DNA from: Sinotaia quadrata
Taxonomy: Eukaryota > Mollusca > Gastropoda > Architaenioglossa > Viviparidae
Reading direction: 5' to 3'
Assembly (NCBI GenBank): GCA_028829895.1
Contig: CM054178.1
Location: 65,750,335 to 65,814,334, forward strand
DNA: 64,000 bases
The position numbers and the translations under genes are program-made. Below the pieces are notes generated by a model, which saw only the letters and a list, made by a program, of their open reading frames with translations, did not search any database and was not told the DNA's origin. Positions 1-11,794 of the stretch are shown here, piece after piece (the stretch's first letter is position 1; each line of letters begins with the position of its first letter).

Positions 1-2237
1 TAACTGGCCCGGACTTAATTTTCAGGATGGGCCTAAAATCGAGATTATTGATGTTACCGCCAAAATGACGTCATGCATGTAGAATAGAGCGAGGTCTACA
101 GTGAAAGAAGAAGATGCATCAGACAACTTGAAACTTGGGTTCTATTACCGGAACATTGTATAATATATCCAGCACACAACAGTTCACGGGATAGTGAAGA
201 AGTGAAATAAAGCAATACACAAAGATTTTACAACTCAGCAATTTAAGCACGATGGGTTTGACTACATTTCAAATGATTCTTAAATAGAAACAAGAATAAA
301 GAGATACAAAGAGATATGTTCAAAGAGATACACTCTCTCCGCAAGCTCCAGCGTTTTTCAAAGCATACGTTATTAAAAGACACTGCAATTTATAGATAAA
401 GATAATCTTTTAACTCCGTGCTCAAAAGCAGGAAGCAATTTTCTTTTGTTTCCTCCAAAATCGGTAAAGTTTGACGTAAAAAATAAAACTTGGTGTCTCA
501 CTAAATTAAATATTTGTAATGCTGAAAACTAAATGATAATAAGCGACCAGTTCTGGTACACATATAGTCCAGTGGTTCCCCCAATTGGACAGTTTACTTA
601 CAGAAAAGAATGTCACCGTTTAAAAATAAACAAGAACATGTGCGTGCTTATATATCGCTTTTGATATTAACTGAATAATTGTTTGACGTGTACTTAACGT
701 TTACTATGTAATAAATTTTATGTGATATATAAACCATTGGAGCCATACGCTACTTTATTTTCTCCCAGATTAGATAAAAGATGTGTATTTTCTACTTGTA
801 TGAACAGTTTCTATACAAGTGCATGTTTAGAAAATTTGTTATTTTTACCGTTTTGTTTTTAGTATTCAGTAATTTTAAATATTGTGTTAATTAATGTTTC
901 ATGATAAATAAGCATTTCATTGAAAATAAATATTGATATGTAAAATGACTACCATAAGTTTGCAACGTTTTACTTATGTATATAAATATAAGAAACAACA
1001 ACAACAAAAGAAACTGGTGGGGTGACATTGACTAGCTTGCAGCTATGAATAACATTTTAGCAGTTTTGTAAAGTCTTGTTAAGATTGGCGACGGAAAACT
1101 GAGATTATCTCCCTTATTCAGAAAAACAGGTGAGTTGTGATCTGCTGTTGCAACACATTCTCTAGTTGGCGATAAAGCACAGCGCTATTTTTTAAAAACC
1201 CTTTTCGAGCAGCAATATGTGGCCATGCATTCGCACAAAAAGAAGTAACCCACCTTGTTTATAATCAAATGAGATTACTTCCCTTCCTTGATTGCAAGAA
1301 ATTACGCCTTGCATTTTGTGCTTACGCAGAACAAAAACTAAGATTATCTCCCTTGATTTGAAGGTAGTGGGTGATGTTGGTAGCAACGGGTAGTGGCTGG
1401 TCGCAGTTATATGGCTTGCGGTCTCTGGTGTGTGCCACTATTGCTTCGGAAACATGTTAATGACAACATCTCTTTACTATGATATTTTACCACGGGGTAT
1501 GTGCCTCCAATCATTCCCTGATTTGGAAAATACAGAGGAGTGACAATCTTAGGACTGCTGTGCAAACAAAGTCTTCGGTCCAGCATGCACACAAATTTTG
1601 TCCTTTGAACAAGCTAGCAATGGAACCATCCATATATTATGCCTGATAGCACGAGCGCAAAAGCAGAAAGCACACACTAGCTTAAAAGTGTACAAAATAA
1701 ACAATATGCCAATGCAAAAGAAATTTTTATATTGATTCTACTGCTAATAAGTATGGGTTAATTATATCACCTAGTCAGTTAAAATTATTAGCTAGCACCC
1801 CCCCCCTTCACCTCAGGAGATGTAACCACCCAAAAAATACTGCAATACAATATACATTACACTTACAATATGGTTAACAGTTATTTGAATAAACTGAACA
1901 ACAGTAAACAATTACTTTTGACATAATTTAAAAGATTATATTGATCAAGCAACTCAATTGGTATATTACATAATAATAATTCACGATTTCAAATATACCC
2001 TAATCTACTATAGAACATAGCCTTTAGTCCCAGTCTACAGGCATATAATATTTACAGAAATAAGCAGTTAATTAAGTATTCCGCACTACTTTATTAACTA
2101 TTTTAACGGCTTGTTCAACAGATTTACTCTGTTCTATTTTCTATTTGCTATGAAAACCACAGACCAGATTTCTATAATAACATTTTATACTTCAGATTTC
2201 TGGACTGTAGAAGAGGTCTATATTTAGCACTGCATCA
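1..2237. other. AT-rich sequence without a recognisable gene
   Basis: No exon-like reading frame, array or mobile element is recognised here. An exact TGACGTCA palindrome lies at 66-73. Two exact TTATCTCCC motifs lie at 1105-1113 and 1344-1352, with a variant near 1270. A short C-run sits near 1800. The two small minus-strand ORFs at 1192-1386 and 1407-1592 have no family resemblance and are probably chance. Confidence 0.6.
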
Positions 2238-2402
2238 ATCACTTCACATGTAGCCCAAATCTCGTTTCACTTGCCCGTTACTGCATGTGTAGCCCAAATC
2301 TCATTTCATTTGCCCGTCACTGAACGTGTTGCCCAAATCTCACTTCATTTGTGCCTGTCACTGCATCAGTAATCCAAATCACATTTCATTTGCCCGTCAA
2401 AT
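2238..2402. repeat. Degenerate 38-44 bp tandem repeat, about 4 copies
   Basis: The core GCCCAAATCTC recurs about every 38-44 bases, each time followed by TTCATTTGCCCGTCACTG or a close variant. The copies differ by several substitutions, so this is an old array. Confidence 0.75.
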
Positions 2403-3107
2403 GCAGTCTCATCAGGAAATGGTTTGGTAAGATCAGCATGGTCATAAGCTCTACGGACCTTACTCTCCGAAGCAAATGTTCATTTACCTTACCAGAGTTT
2501 CTGCTTCCCTAGTGAATAAATATGCATCCTCATGTAACCAATATTTCGAACTTTCTTTTTCCTGTCACTATGTTTATTTGTAATCTTCTGTCGCTGTTAC
2601 CTAGAAATAGTATGTAAAGTAGTTAGAATGGGTGTGTTTGACAGTAATTCCCAGTGTACATTACTTTTTTCATCCGCACTTTCCTGTCAGTATACCCGCA
2701 GTATTATTGTATCCGCGTGTCAAGTCTTGAGCGTCTTTTCTGTCTCGTGTCAACACTGCTTTACCATCTAGCGGTAATCGCTACGTAATTGCAGCCATTG
2801 TTTATATTTAGCATTGTTGGCTTGCTCCCAGTAGTAAACAACTTCCGAAATTAATTTAGTATTCACATTCGTAACCAATAAATTAAAAGAAAGAATTAAA
2901 TTAGCATGCATATTTATAAACAATTAAAAAAAAAATGAAATTTTGGTAATATTAGAAATTATCTACAAGTGTTTATATGTTCCATGGTTTCTGTATGTAT
3001 ACACAAATTTCAATATGTGTAAATGTTCAAATCTATAATCGTGCACATTATAATGATTCTATATGTATGAATAATTTTCGCTAGATTTTCTATGTACATT
3101 TAAAAAC
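2403..3107. other. AT-rich sequence, nothing recognised
   Basis: No gene, array or mobile element is seen. The stretch runs directly into the TATC microsatellite. Confidence 0.55.
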
Positions 3108-3122
3108 CTGTCTATCTGTCTG

Positions 3123-3209
<87 letters not shown>

Positions 3210-3216
3210 CTCTATC
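3108..3216. repeat. (TATC)n microsatellite
   Basis: About 25 nearly perfect TATC units. The 5' edge carries a few TGTC units. It reads TATC on the plus strand, as do all other long arrays of this type in the window. Confidence 0.97.
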
Positions 3217-3849
3217 CAAAATAATTATTTTAAAAAATTCCTAATATGAACATGATAAACACTCCTAACTAGCCTCGAGGGCCACCACATGGCTATTTCT
3301 CATCAAGAGAGAAAATGATACCTGTTTTTATATTACGTAAGCAATCACGTCAAATTACACACTCTTTCTCTGTTTGCACGAGGACTTCCTGTTCTTTTGT
3401 TCGTTAGGGGCAGTTTCCGGTTGGTAAAAAGTACTACTCCTCCAAAAAAACAGCCCCTCGTATTTCAATACACATTGCAGTTCTTTTAGAGATCCTCATA
3501 CTTTTGCAGTTAGTCGCTCTTTCATTGTCTTGGCGCGCTGACAAAAGAGCGCGCGTAGCACGTGTCGGCTGCACGTAGCTCGCTATTGTTAGTCAATAAA
3601 CACCGCTGTGGTTTAGGGCCTGCTTTTCTAGTACCAAGTCAAAGAGTTGCATGTCAACATTCTTCGGCTCGCTCCACATCGATCTCAAGAATATTTCAAA
3701 CACGTGTTTAGCGACGACATTGAACGAAGTCAGTAATTAATATCTGGGAGTCCGAATCGATGGTCGGCCTATTCTGAACCGGTGGCGTGGCTGTATATTA
3801 TGTGGTCTAACGGGCAATTAACTGATAATGGAGTTGGAAACAAAGAAGG
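3217..3849. other. Single-copy stretch with a CpG-containing block
   Basis: No coding signal is recognised. Positions 3520-3620 are richer in CpG than the surroundings and contain CACGTG-like and GCGCGC-type words. This could be regulatory but nothing decides it. Confidence 0.4.
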
Positions 3850-4290
3850 TTACAAGAGTGCCTTTGCTTCATAGTGGTCTGGCTATACAAGGTAGCTGGA
3901 GCCACAGAAATGTACATGAGTGCTTTTATTTCGTAGTCGTCTGACTGTACAAGTTAGTTAGATGCGTACATAGGCTTCAAGAGATTATTTTCATGTAGTC
4001 TGGCTATACAAGTTAGTAAGAGCCACAAAGAGTGTCTTTATTTTGTAGTGGTCTGGCTATACAAGTTAGTAAGAGCCACAAAGAGTGTCTTTATTTTGTA
4101 GTGGTCTGGCTATACAAGTTAGTAAGAGCCACAAAGAGTGTCTTTATTTTCATGTGGTCTGGCTATACAAGTTAGTAAGAGCCACAAAGAGTGTCTTTAT
4201 TTTGTAGTGGTCTTACTATATTACTTAGCTGACATTTACACGGGTTCTTTCTATTGTAGTGGTCTGACTATGCATGGTATCTGGAAAGTT
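3850..4290. repeat. 51-60 bp minisatellite, about 8 copies
   Basis: The word GTGGTCTGGCTATACAAG recurs from about 3874 to 4260. The central copies near 4047, 4100, 4154 and 4207 are spaced about 53 bp and almost identical, while the edge copies are diverged and slightly different in length. The small ORF at 4138-4326 is a by-product. Confidence 0.9.
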
Positions 4291-4936
4291 ACAATGCATG
4301 ACTTTCATAGTTCATTTGATAAATAGCTATTCAATATAGATAAACCACATAGTCCAAAGGTTACAAGGAATGGTCTCATAGTTCATGACTTAGTGCAATA
4401 ACTATACAAAATAGCATAATTCCAGACAATATGTAGCGTAATAGCTCCTTATATGTATAGGGGGCTAGATATGCTATTTTTAGTTTACGGTGTAGGTGTG
4501 AGACATAACGCCATTATGAAACACACATCACGATCTTAATCACCGACCTCCTCATTTAAGAAATTATATACACGAATTTGCAATTTTCAACAAATTGTTT
4601 TTGTTTTGCTTGGAAACGTAATAAACCACAAAAGAAAAATAAGGCAATATTACAAATCTCTCAAGGGCTTACTTACTATTTGAGTAAAATAACAATGAAA
4701 TCATGTCGATTTCAGGAATAGTCTTTAAATTTCCAAGCTAGTCTGGCAGTACTTTTTGCAGAAAATAAAATTGGACACGAGCTATTCGTTCACTTTAAGA
4801 TACATGCCGTGACGTCAGAACAGACTTTTTAATTTTTATTATGGAGTGTTTTTAGTGATATCATTGAAATGTCTGCATTTCTTCACTAAAGGAACAGTGC
4901 AAGTCCGCGCTATGTTCTTTCTAAAGGTCACGAAAT
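4291..4936. other. AT-rich sequence, nothing recognised
   Basis: No gene or repeat seen. It holds an exact TGACGTCA at 4810-4817. Confidence 0.5.
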
Positions 4937-5118
<182 letters not shown>

Positions 5119-5188
5119 ATGACAGGTTCATAGGAAGGGTCTACTAGAAAACATGATCTTTATATTCCTCCTGAATTAAATTAGAACT

Positions 5189-5345
5189 ATCAGTCAATGA
5201 ATTACAGTTTTGCTTACTATCAGTCAATGAAATACAGTTTTGCTTACTATCAGTCAATAAACCACAGTTTTGCTTACTATAGGCAACGAATCACACCTTT
5301 ACTTACTATCAGCCAACGAATCACACGTTTTGCTTACTATTGGCC
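5189..5345. repeat. 30-bp minisatellite, about 5 copies
   Basis: CAGTCAATGA with ACAGTTTTGCTTACTAT repeats at 5191, 5221, 5251, 5281 and 5310. The first three copies are nearly identical and the last two are diverged. The unit is ten codons long, which keeps an ORF open at 5197-5403. Confidence 0.9.
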
Positions 5346-5374
5346 ACCTTATCTTCCGTTATATGCTCACCCTC

Positions 5375-5640
5375 CTGTTAAAGTTTCATGCTTATCTTGC
5401 TAAAATTCCATGCTCATCTTCTTGTTGAAGTTCCATGCTCATCCTCCATTTAAAATTCCATGCTCATCTTGTTAAAGTTCCATGCTAATCTTCTTGTGGA
5501 AGTTCCATGCTCATCCTTCATTTTAAGTTCCATACTTATCTTGTTAAAATTCCAATGCTTATTTTTTAAAGTTCCACGCTATCTTGTTAAAGTTCAATGC
5601 TCATCTTTTCGTTAAAGTTCCATGCTCAACTTTGATATTT
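5375..5640. repeat. Degenerate 22-33 bp tandem repeat
   Basis: The phrase GTTCCATGCTCATCTT recurs about ten times with variable spacing (22-33 bp), separated by TTGTTAAA-type linkers. It follows the 30-bp array directly and has no sequence in common with it. Confidence 0.85.
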
Positions 5641-6185
5641 GTATGCTTTATCCAGTGCCTTGAAAAATAAATTAAAAATCTCCTGCTATTTATAATCAAT
5701 CAGAGCTTTTAATCTGTAGAAAGCAAGTCTTTGCAGTTTTCACTGTGGACAATAGATTGACTCATACGGGAGTGGTTATTGTTCTCTGTTGGCAATGCGT
5801 TTTTATCAACTTGCACTCAGTGTCTTCAGACACAATAGTGTGTCCCCAGACAGATAGTTAAGAGCAGAATCGATGACTGTTTGCAAGTAGTGCACGCGCG
5901 GCACTTCCTGTTTGGATTTTTAAAAATGTCCTTAATTCACTTTTTTTATTGTGTGTGCATTATTTTCCTTCGGCTCATTTTTCAGCATCGTTTATATTTT
6001 TCTTTTGCTCTTGATAGAAATCACCCATTAACAAAATGTAAATCCCCTCCCTTTACAACCATTTAAAAATAAGACAGAAAATAACACTAGAAATTCCTAA
6101 TAATGTTTGCTCTGTATTTGTTTGTTTGTGTGATAGATAGAAAGAAAGAAAGAAAGATAGATAGATTAGATAAATCTTTCTCAAA
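5641..6185. other. No gene seen; short GAAA/GATA tract
   Basis: AT-rich and single copy except for a short GAAA/GATA tract at about 6137-6165, one of the few places where GATA rather than TATC is on the plus strand. The ORF at 5881-6066 resembles nothing known to me. Confidence 0.5.
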
Positions 6186-6412
6186 TCTGTGTTGTCAGTT
6201 GGCTGTATTTCCAATTTTGGATTGTGTGTTGTCAGTTGGCTGTATTTCCAAGATTCGGTATGTGTTGTCAGTTGGCTGTATTTCCAATTTTGGATTGTGT
6301 GTTGTCAGTTGGCTGTATTTCCAATTTTGGATTGTGTGTTGTCAGTTGGCTGTATTTCCAAGATTCGGTATGTGTTGTCAGTTGGCTGTATTTCCAAGAT
6401 TTGGTACGTGTG
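6186..6412. repeat. 36/37-bp two-variant minisatellite, 6 copies
   Basis: GTTGTCAGTTGGCTGTATTTC recurs at 6191, 6228, 6264, 6301, 6338 and 6374 (alternating 37 and 36 bp steps; this word is a 19-20 base core). The second half has two forms, one with CAATTTTGGATTG (37 bp) and one with CAAGATTCGGTATG (36 bp), in order A-B-A-A-B-B'. Three overlapping ORFs arise only because the unit lacks stops. Confidence 0.92.
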
Positions 6413-6924
6413 TTGCAATTACGTCTACAAATTCCGAAGAAGAGCTATGGGGCTTGTTCTACTCTGAACACGTTTTGCTATAAATACTGTGCAGTTTTTG
6501 AAGAATTGTAAATTGTGTTATAGAGTGGGTTTTAATTTAAACACATTTTTTACATTAATAGCAAGTGAATTGTTTTGAAGGATTGTGAAGTTGTGTTCTA
6601 AAATTAGCGCATGTTAATTTAAGCATGTGATTAATTTTGAAGGATGAAGTGTTAGGAAGTGTGTCTGCACTTATATATATATATATGAAATTTATATAAC
6701 TGTGTACCTCTTGTGCGTAAAACAAGACGCGTTAGATTTGAAATATCGTAGACTTGTTGCATTCTTAGAATTTTTTGATCCTAGTATACAATGCAAAGCG
6801 CCATAGTCTTCGAGAATTATTATGAAATGTAATTTGTTCTATTATAAAACAGATTAGATTTAAATCACTATAGTCTTAGAGGATTATTAAGAAATTGACA
6901 TGTGTTTTATTTATAGAAGAGCGC
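6413..6924. other. AT-rich sequence, nothing recognised
   Basis: No coding or repeat feature apart from a short TA run near 6675. Confidence 0.5.
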
Positions 6925-7036
6925 TTCCATTATGGTCTTTTTATACCATAATATACCCATCTAGTTGCATTAATTATGGTGTATTATTTTATCATAATAT
7001 ACCAATCTAGTTGCATTCATTATGGTTTATTTATAC
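6925..7036. repeat. About 45-bp tandem duplication, 2.3 copies
   Basis: TTATGGT starts copies at 6930, 6974 and 7020. Each full copy carries CATAATATACC(C/A)ATCTAG and TTGCATT. It abuts dispersed repeat A. Confidence 0.8.
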
Positions 7037-7040
7037 AATG

Positions 7041-7111
7041 TGTGGCAAAGTAAATTTGCCTATCCCTATTTCTAAACTTAATTGTTATATAAATTGTTAA
7101 ATGTCAAAGTG
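7041..7111. repeat. Dispersed repeat A, copy 1
   Basis: This 71-bp block aligns with 32537-32609 in the same orientation: about ten mismatches and one gap, roughly 86% identity by hand. It starts TGTGGCAAAGTAAATTTG and ends near TGTCAAAGTGA. The flanks of the two copies do not align, so the block is mobile or conserved on its own. On the minus strand a tRNA-like B-box lies about 65 bp upstream of it. Confidence 0.7.
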
Positions 7112-7559
7112 AAATTCTATAAAAATAAATGGTATACTTAGAATGGACGATACGCAAAGATACATGAATATGAAGGGATTCGAATGCGTGACTTTGTAGT
7201 GGAATATATGGAGAAGGCGATTGGTGTACTCACTTAAGTCTATAGCCTCTCTCTTTTTAAAGGTCACTCTTGTGGTCTATAGCCTCTAATTTTTAAAGGT
7301 CACTCTTGACAAGGAAATATTACATGAAGAACAACACAGTTGGAGAGATACTCAACAAATGAGGACACCAATTTATAGGCGTGGCTATTGGGTGTCATTA
7401 CGGACAGCAATTACGCCGTGTACTTCGGGTCATTATAGGAAATGGTTGCCGCAACCAAAAAGCAAGCAATGAAACAAACACACCGATAAGCTCCAGGCAA
7501 ATTAATAGCATTCCACACGCGATCAAAGATCGTCCACTCACAACATTAGCCAAATTCTA
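7112..7559. other. tRNA-like box and a short duplication
   Basis: On the minus strand, GCATTCGAATCCC (about 7172-7185) resembles a pol III B-box, with a weak A-box-like TAGACTTAAGTGAG about 50 bases upstream. This could be a SINE head joined to repeat A, but it is unproven. A two-copy repeat of about 36 bp (TCTATAGCCTCT ... AAAGGTCACTCTTG) occupies 7241-7310. Nothing else is recognised. Confidence 0.35.
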
Positions 7560-8545
7560 ACATTCCTTTCACAAAGAGGTGAGGGGATATTTTCCATAAA
7601 AAAACATCTGTTCTGTGGGTAGAAAGATTTCCATGAAATAATTGACGTCTGAAGAAAGATTTCCATGAAATAATCTGCGTACAAATAGATAGACTGTAAT
7701 TTGTTTAGAGGTTTCCATTAAGTAATCGTACATAAAACGGTTTCACTAAATAAACTACTTATATAAATATCAAAACGTTCCCATTAATAATAATATACTC
7801 ACATATAGAAATAATTCCATAATATTCCTTTGCATAATATACTTACACGTAGAACTAATTCCATAAATAATTCTTTGCATAATATACTTACATATAGAAA
7901 GAATTCCATAACTAATCCTTTGCATAATATACTTACATGTAGAAATAATTCCATAAATAAACCTTTGCATATACAGAAATATTTCCAAACATATGTTCAT
8001 GCATATATATTATATATTATACACACACGCTCGCGCGCGCACGCACGCACGCACGCACGCATACACACACACACTCACACAAATATATATTTCCAATAAA
8101 TAATACACGTTTTACATAATGAATAATTACCATTAAATATTCTCTTTATATACAGACAATGTTAAAATATTTTTGTACATACAAAAGATTACTAGAAATT
8201 AAAATATGCGTAAATATTACTGAAAGATTTCAATTCGACAAAATGACGTAAGTTTACAAAGATTTCTATTAAATAATCGACCTGTCTGCAGAAAAATTTC
8301 CATTAAATAATTGGCATTCCTGTAGAAGGATTTCCGTTAAATAATCTAAATGCATGTAGATTCACATTAAATAACTGATGTAAGTGTAGAAAGATTTCCA
8401 TTAAATAACTGACACACCTATAAAAGGATCCTCATTAAAAAACTGATGTGCATGTAGAAAGGTTTCCATTAAATAAGTGACAAGTTTATAGAGAAATTTC
8501 CATTAAATCGCTGACGTAAGTGTAGAGAGATTTCTTTAAAACAGA
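7560..8545. repeat. Long decayed array of about 45-bp units
   Basis: Almost 1 kb is built from diverged units containing TAGAAAGATTTCCATTAAAT and AATAAT. An inner block at about 7796-7995 is homogeneous, with GCATAATATACTTACA at 45-bp spacing (7831, 7876, 7921). The outer units have diverged strongly. ORFs on both strands (7770-8000 minus, 7830-8099 plus) are by-products. Confidence 0.8.
8021..8078. repeat. (CA)n/(CG)n simple repeat
   Basis: Alternating purine-pyrimidine tract: ACAC, then GCGCGC and GCACGCAC, then ACAC again. It interrupts the decayed 45-bp array. Confidence 0.95.
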
Positions 8546-9051
8546 TATCACCACACGTATTGAAATAGTTCCTTTCAATAACTTGCTAACATACTACAAT
8601 GAGCTGGCGACCAATTAAAAATATTTAAACTCTGACCTTTTATGAACATTGTTACGCGTACAAAGACGCGTGTGAAATGAGAGTAACGTAGGCAAGCCAC
8701 AAGCCACAAAGCACCTGAACAGACACACTTTCAAGAAGGTAATATCCAATATCCTATTGTCTAAGGTATTGTATGCAAGCAAACCTAAAAAAAAGCCAAT
8801 TATTGTTACCGTAGGCAAGCCAAGATGATAAAGTTGTCGTGGCTGTTTCATTGTGTTGCAAATGCAACAACTTGTGCACCTCTGAACTCTTGTAAAAACA
8901 AGTCGGCACCAGTGGAAGAATATAGTTTTCTCCATGTCATGGGTCGTGATCCTTTTATTTGCGGCTGGGAGGCACGCTGCACATCAAGGTCACAGATCAG
9001 TGCGCCTTCTTGGCCGGTTGGCTACAAGCCCTGATGACAAGAAAGACTAGC
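8546..9051. other. No gene recognised
   Basis: Two ORFs overlap here on opposite strands (8615-8935 minus, 8825-9034 plus). Neither shows a domain or a codon pattern that I can recognise. The phrase GTAGGCAAGCCA occurs twice, near 8690 and 8811. Confidence 0.4.
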
Positions 9052-9286
9052 TTTATCTCTATAGCTGATGTATGGTTGAACACTGTTTACGCGAACGACT
9101 GGCGCTGTCTCTATAGCTGATGTATGGTTGAACACTGTTTACGCGAAAGAGTGGCGCTGTCTCTATAGCTGATGTATGGTTGAACACTATGTGTGAACAC
9201 TTGTTTTCGCGAACGACTGGCACTGTCTCTATAGCTGATGTATGCTTGAACACTGTTTATGCGAATGACTGGCGCTGGGCAGAGTG
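9052..9286. repeat. 52-bp minisatellite, 4 copies
   Basis: ATAGCTGATGTATGGTTGAA starts copies at 9061, 9113, 9165 and 9231. The third copy has a 14-bp insertion (spacing 66). Each copy has GTTTACGCGAA with two CpGs. Confidence 0.92.
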
Positions 9287-9654
9287 ACAACATGGATACT
9301 TGTCCATCTGAGACATGTCTTGTTGACATTTTCATCCGCGCTCTTGCCTACCAGAAAAGCGCAATGTGTGATGCTAAACTGCATTGCTTGCCATCACAAA
9401 TTATAAGAATGACGCGGTATGTGACGTAAGAAAGCTGTGTCTTGCTAGGGCACAACTGAGCATGTCTTTCATTCATCGGCACCTTAGCCTTGCTTCATGC
9501 ACGAGTGGTTGGCTGTGACTTTGTCATGTCCATTGTTATTGTTTATCCTTCTGTCTTAATTGGCACCCTAGTCTTTCTTCATGCACGAGTCGTTGACGGG
9601 TTTTCTTTTCGCTGACGTCTTGGAAAAAGCATTGTCACTTAACTGTGTCTTGTT
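9287..9654. other. No gene seen; one imperfect duplication
   Basis: CTTCATGCACGAGT with a preceding GGCACC..TAG is present twice, about 83 bp apart (near 9478 and 9561). Otherwise nothing is recognised. Confidence 0.45.
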
Positions 9655-9722
9655 ATGTCCAGTGCCTTGTAATGTCCATTGCCTTAGCATGTCCAGTGTC
9701 TTATCATGTCCAGTGATATGTC
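9655..9722. repeat. Short 18-22 bp tandem repeat
   Basis: TGTCCAGTG/TGTCCATTG followed by CCTTG, CTTAGCA or TCTTATCA, four to five diverged copies. Confidence 0.7.
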
Positions 9723-10249
9723 TGAACAAATTACTTCATGAAAAATTTTGTTGTGGTATGTCTACTCATGTAAATATATATATATAGCCAACTCGCCAGT
9801 GGTTGTGTAAAAACTATCAACTCCACCTGGCTGTTTTGTCATCATTTACAGTTTCTGTCTTGTCAAACCAACACAGTGTCTAGTGTCTAGTCAGGTAAAC
9901 ATAACTATAGATATATCTATAGTTGTTGCGTATAGTAATGGAAACATATAGAATGTACAGTGGTTGTGTCTAGTAACGCAAAAACATGTTAAACTCTGCA
10001 GTGACGTTTAAACATACAAACAAATAAACTGACTAGATATTCATGCATGTATACATCTTATTTACTACTGAACAAGACAGCGCTGTGCCAAGCTTGCATT
10101 TGAACACCTTCATAGAGATTCTGTACTATGCGATTAAACCCTTATAAATATTATTTAGAACGTGACTGAGCACAGTGAAGATGCTCGCTTGATTTATTTG
10201 TTGACAACCATTTAAGCGTTTGTGAACACCACTGTATTGATTCCCGTGC
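9723..10249. other. No gene seen; contains a 22-bp palindrome
   Basis: A perfect 22-bp palindrome lies at 9903-9924 (arms AACTATAGATA). The remainder is AT-rich with no recognisable feature. Confidence 0.5.
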
Positions 10250-10385
10250 CTCTCTACGCATGCGTAGCTCTAATACAGTGCTTGTGTCATCAAGCCGCGA
10301 CGCATGTTATTATTCTGTTTGTTTTTCACGGGCCGGCAATTACGTCACCTGACCGCGCACTCTGAGTGTCACGTGAAGACGTTTA
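10250..10385. promoter_or_regulatory. Candidate regulatory block (NRF1-, CRE- and E-box-like words)
   Basis: The stretch is CpG-rich relative to its flanks. It holds ACGCATGCGT near 10257 (NRF1-like), TTACGTCACC near 10347 (CRE/ATF-like), GGGCCGGC and TCACGTGA near 10370 (E-box). Such combinations are common in animal promoters. No exon is seen next to it, so the target is unknown. Confidence 0.3.
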
Positions 10386-10477
10386 GCAGCTTTGAAAGGT
10401 CGCGTCTCCTTATTGTATCGATCAAATTTTCACCAGGAGCAAAGATCGAACTCGATTAGGAGGTCATCCAGTAAATC

Positions 10478-10557
10478 CACCCATACATCCTTCCATCCAT
10501 CCATCCATCCATCCATCCATCCATCCATCCGTCTGTCTATCTATCTATCTATCTATC
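10478..10557. repeat. (CCAT)n followed by (TATC)n
   Basis: About ten CATC units at 10488-10531, a TCTG step, then about six TATC units. The ORF over it (10392-10595) is a repeat product. Confidence 0.95.
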
Positions 10558-11794
10558 TTCACAACCTTCCACTCTCTGAGCTGGGCAGTATTTAAGTATA
10601 CTTGCTTATATTTTGCATGCCGAACTTGAAATGTTAGTTCGTGTGTTTGATGATTATGAAATAAAACCGGAGCGTCTCCATACACGACTGTCGTGTGTGT
10701 GTGTATGTGTGTGCACGCGCGGGTTTTAATAGAGAAAGATTAGGGTAAAGATTAGATTAAATTTTTTAAGAGAAAAGTTAGGGTTAGTGCCAAATATAAT
10801 ACACGAAAGTAAAACCATATTCTAAATCCGTTTTTATTTGGAGTTATCGTTTCATTAACTTTTCTCTCCTCATATATAAATTTTAATTGTTTCTGATATT
10901 TTCGTGCTAATAACTATTTTAGTAAAAATAGCACTGACGGACACTTTCTATAACTTTTTTCCTTCGATATGACGTATACGGAACCCCTTGTTATTACACA
11001 CATGACTCGTAGATGGAACTGCTGATGATCATGTTTAGAGTGCTTGCACCCCTCCCCCCCCAAATCCAGTGTTCTTCTAGTTGCAGACTAGTTCATAGCC
11101 GGAAGCACCCCACACTGAGCATCAAAGGAAGCAGTTAGTGTTGGCACGCACGCAGTCAGTTGGCAATATATGCTGGGTCAGTTCCTATAAATCTAAATAA
11201 CGCATTAAGAAAAGAAAATCTTTTGTTAAATTTTGCAAGGGCTGAAAAATAATTTTTAATTCATGATTTTCTGTGTAAAAAGAAACGGATCCATGCTGCA
11301 AAAGTTATATTGTTTGTCTATTCTCTGCGGATCGGCAGTTACCACCTGTCACCTGGTCATTTGTTGCGTCATGCAGTTACATGTCAATGATTCGTATCAA
11401 AGAGTCAACCATGGATTATCTATCTTGTTAGTAGGCTTCGCCTTTCTCCGGATATTGTATATTGTCTATTACTCTTACAAATTTGAGGTTTGCCTATTTT
11501 CTAATTTTCTAATTGCAAATATTAGCAAAAGTTATTAAAAAAATATACTATTAAAATGTGGCAAAATTAAATCAAGCAAAATGACACGAATACTATTAAA
11601 ATGTGGCAAAACGATACGAATGAAAGAATTTTTAAAGAGGAAGGTCAGAAACATTTTTTGCCACATGGAAATAATTATAATCAAAGGATGCAGGTAATTT
11701 CAATTCAATTCACTGCTCAGCAAATTTGAAACCAATAAACCCAAATATATCAATGTAAACGACTGCAAGACCTCATTTCTGCAAAATGTTTCAT
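10558..11794. other. No gene seen; small repeats
   Basis: Contains a short GT tract (about 10693-10722), a C-run near 11055 and a 45-bp duplication at about 11547-11620 built on ACTATTAAAATGTGGCAAAA. The ORF at 11263-11538 (91 codons) has hydrophobic segments but no family resemblance that I recognise. Confidence 0.45.

Noticed and set aside
7160..7260. A complete tRNA gene on the minus strand
   Set aside because: Only a B-box-like word and a weak A-box are present; no cloverleaf with acceptor stem could be formed by eye.
10735..10795. AGGGTTAG/TTAGGG words resembling telomeric repeats
   Set aside because: Only one or two partial units are present with no tandem run, so an interstitial telomere is not supported.
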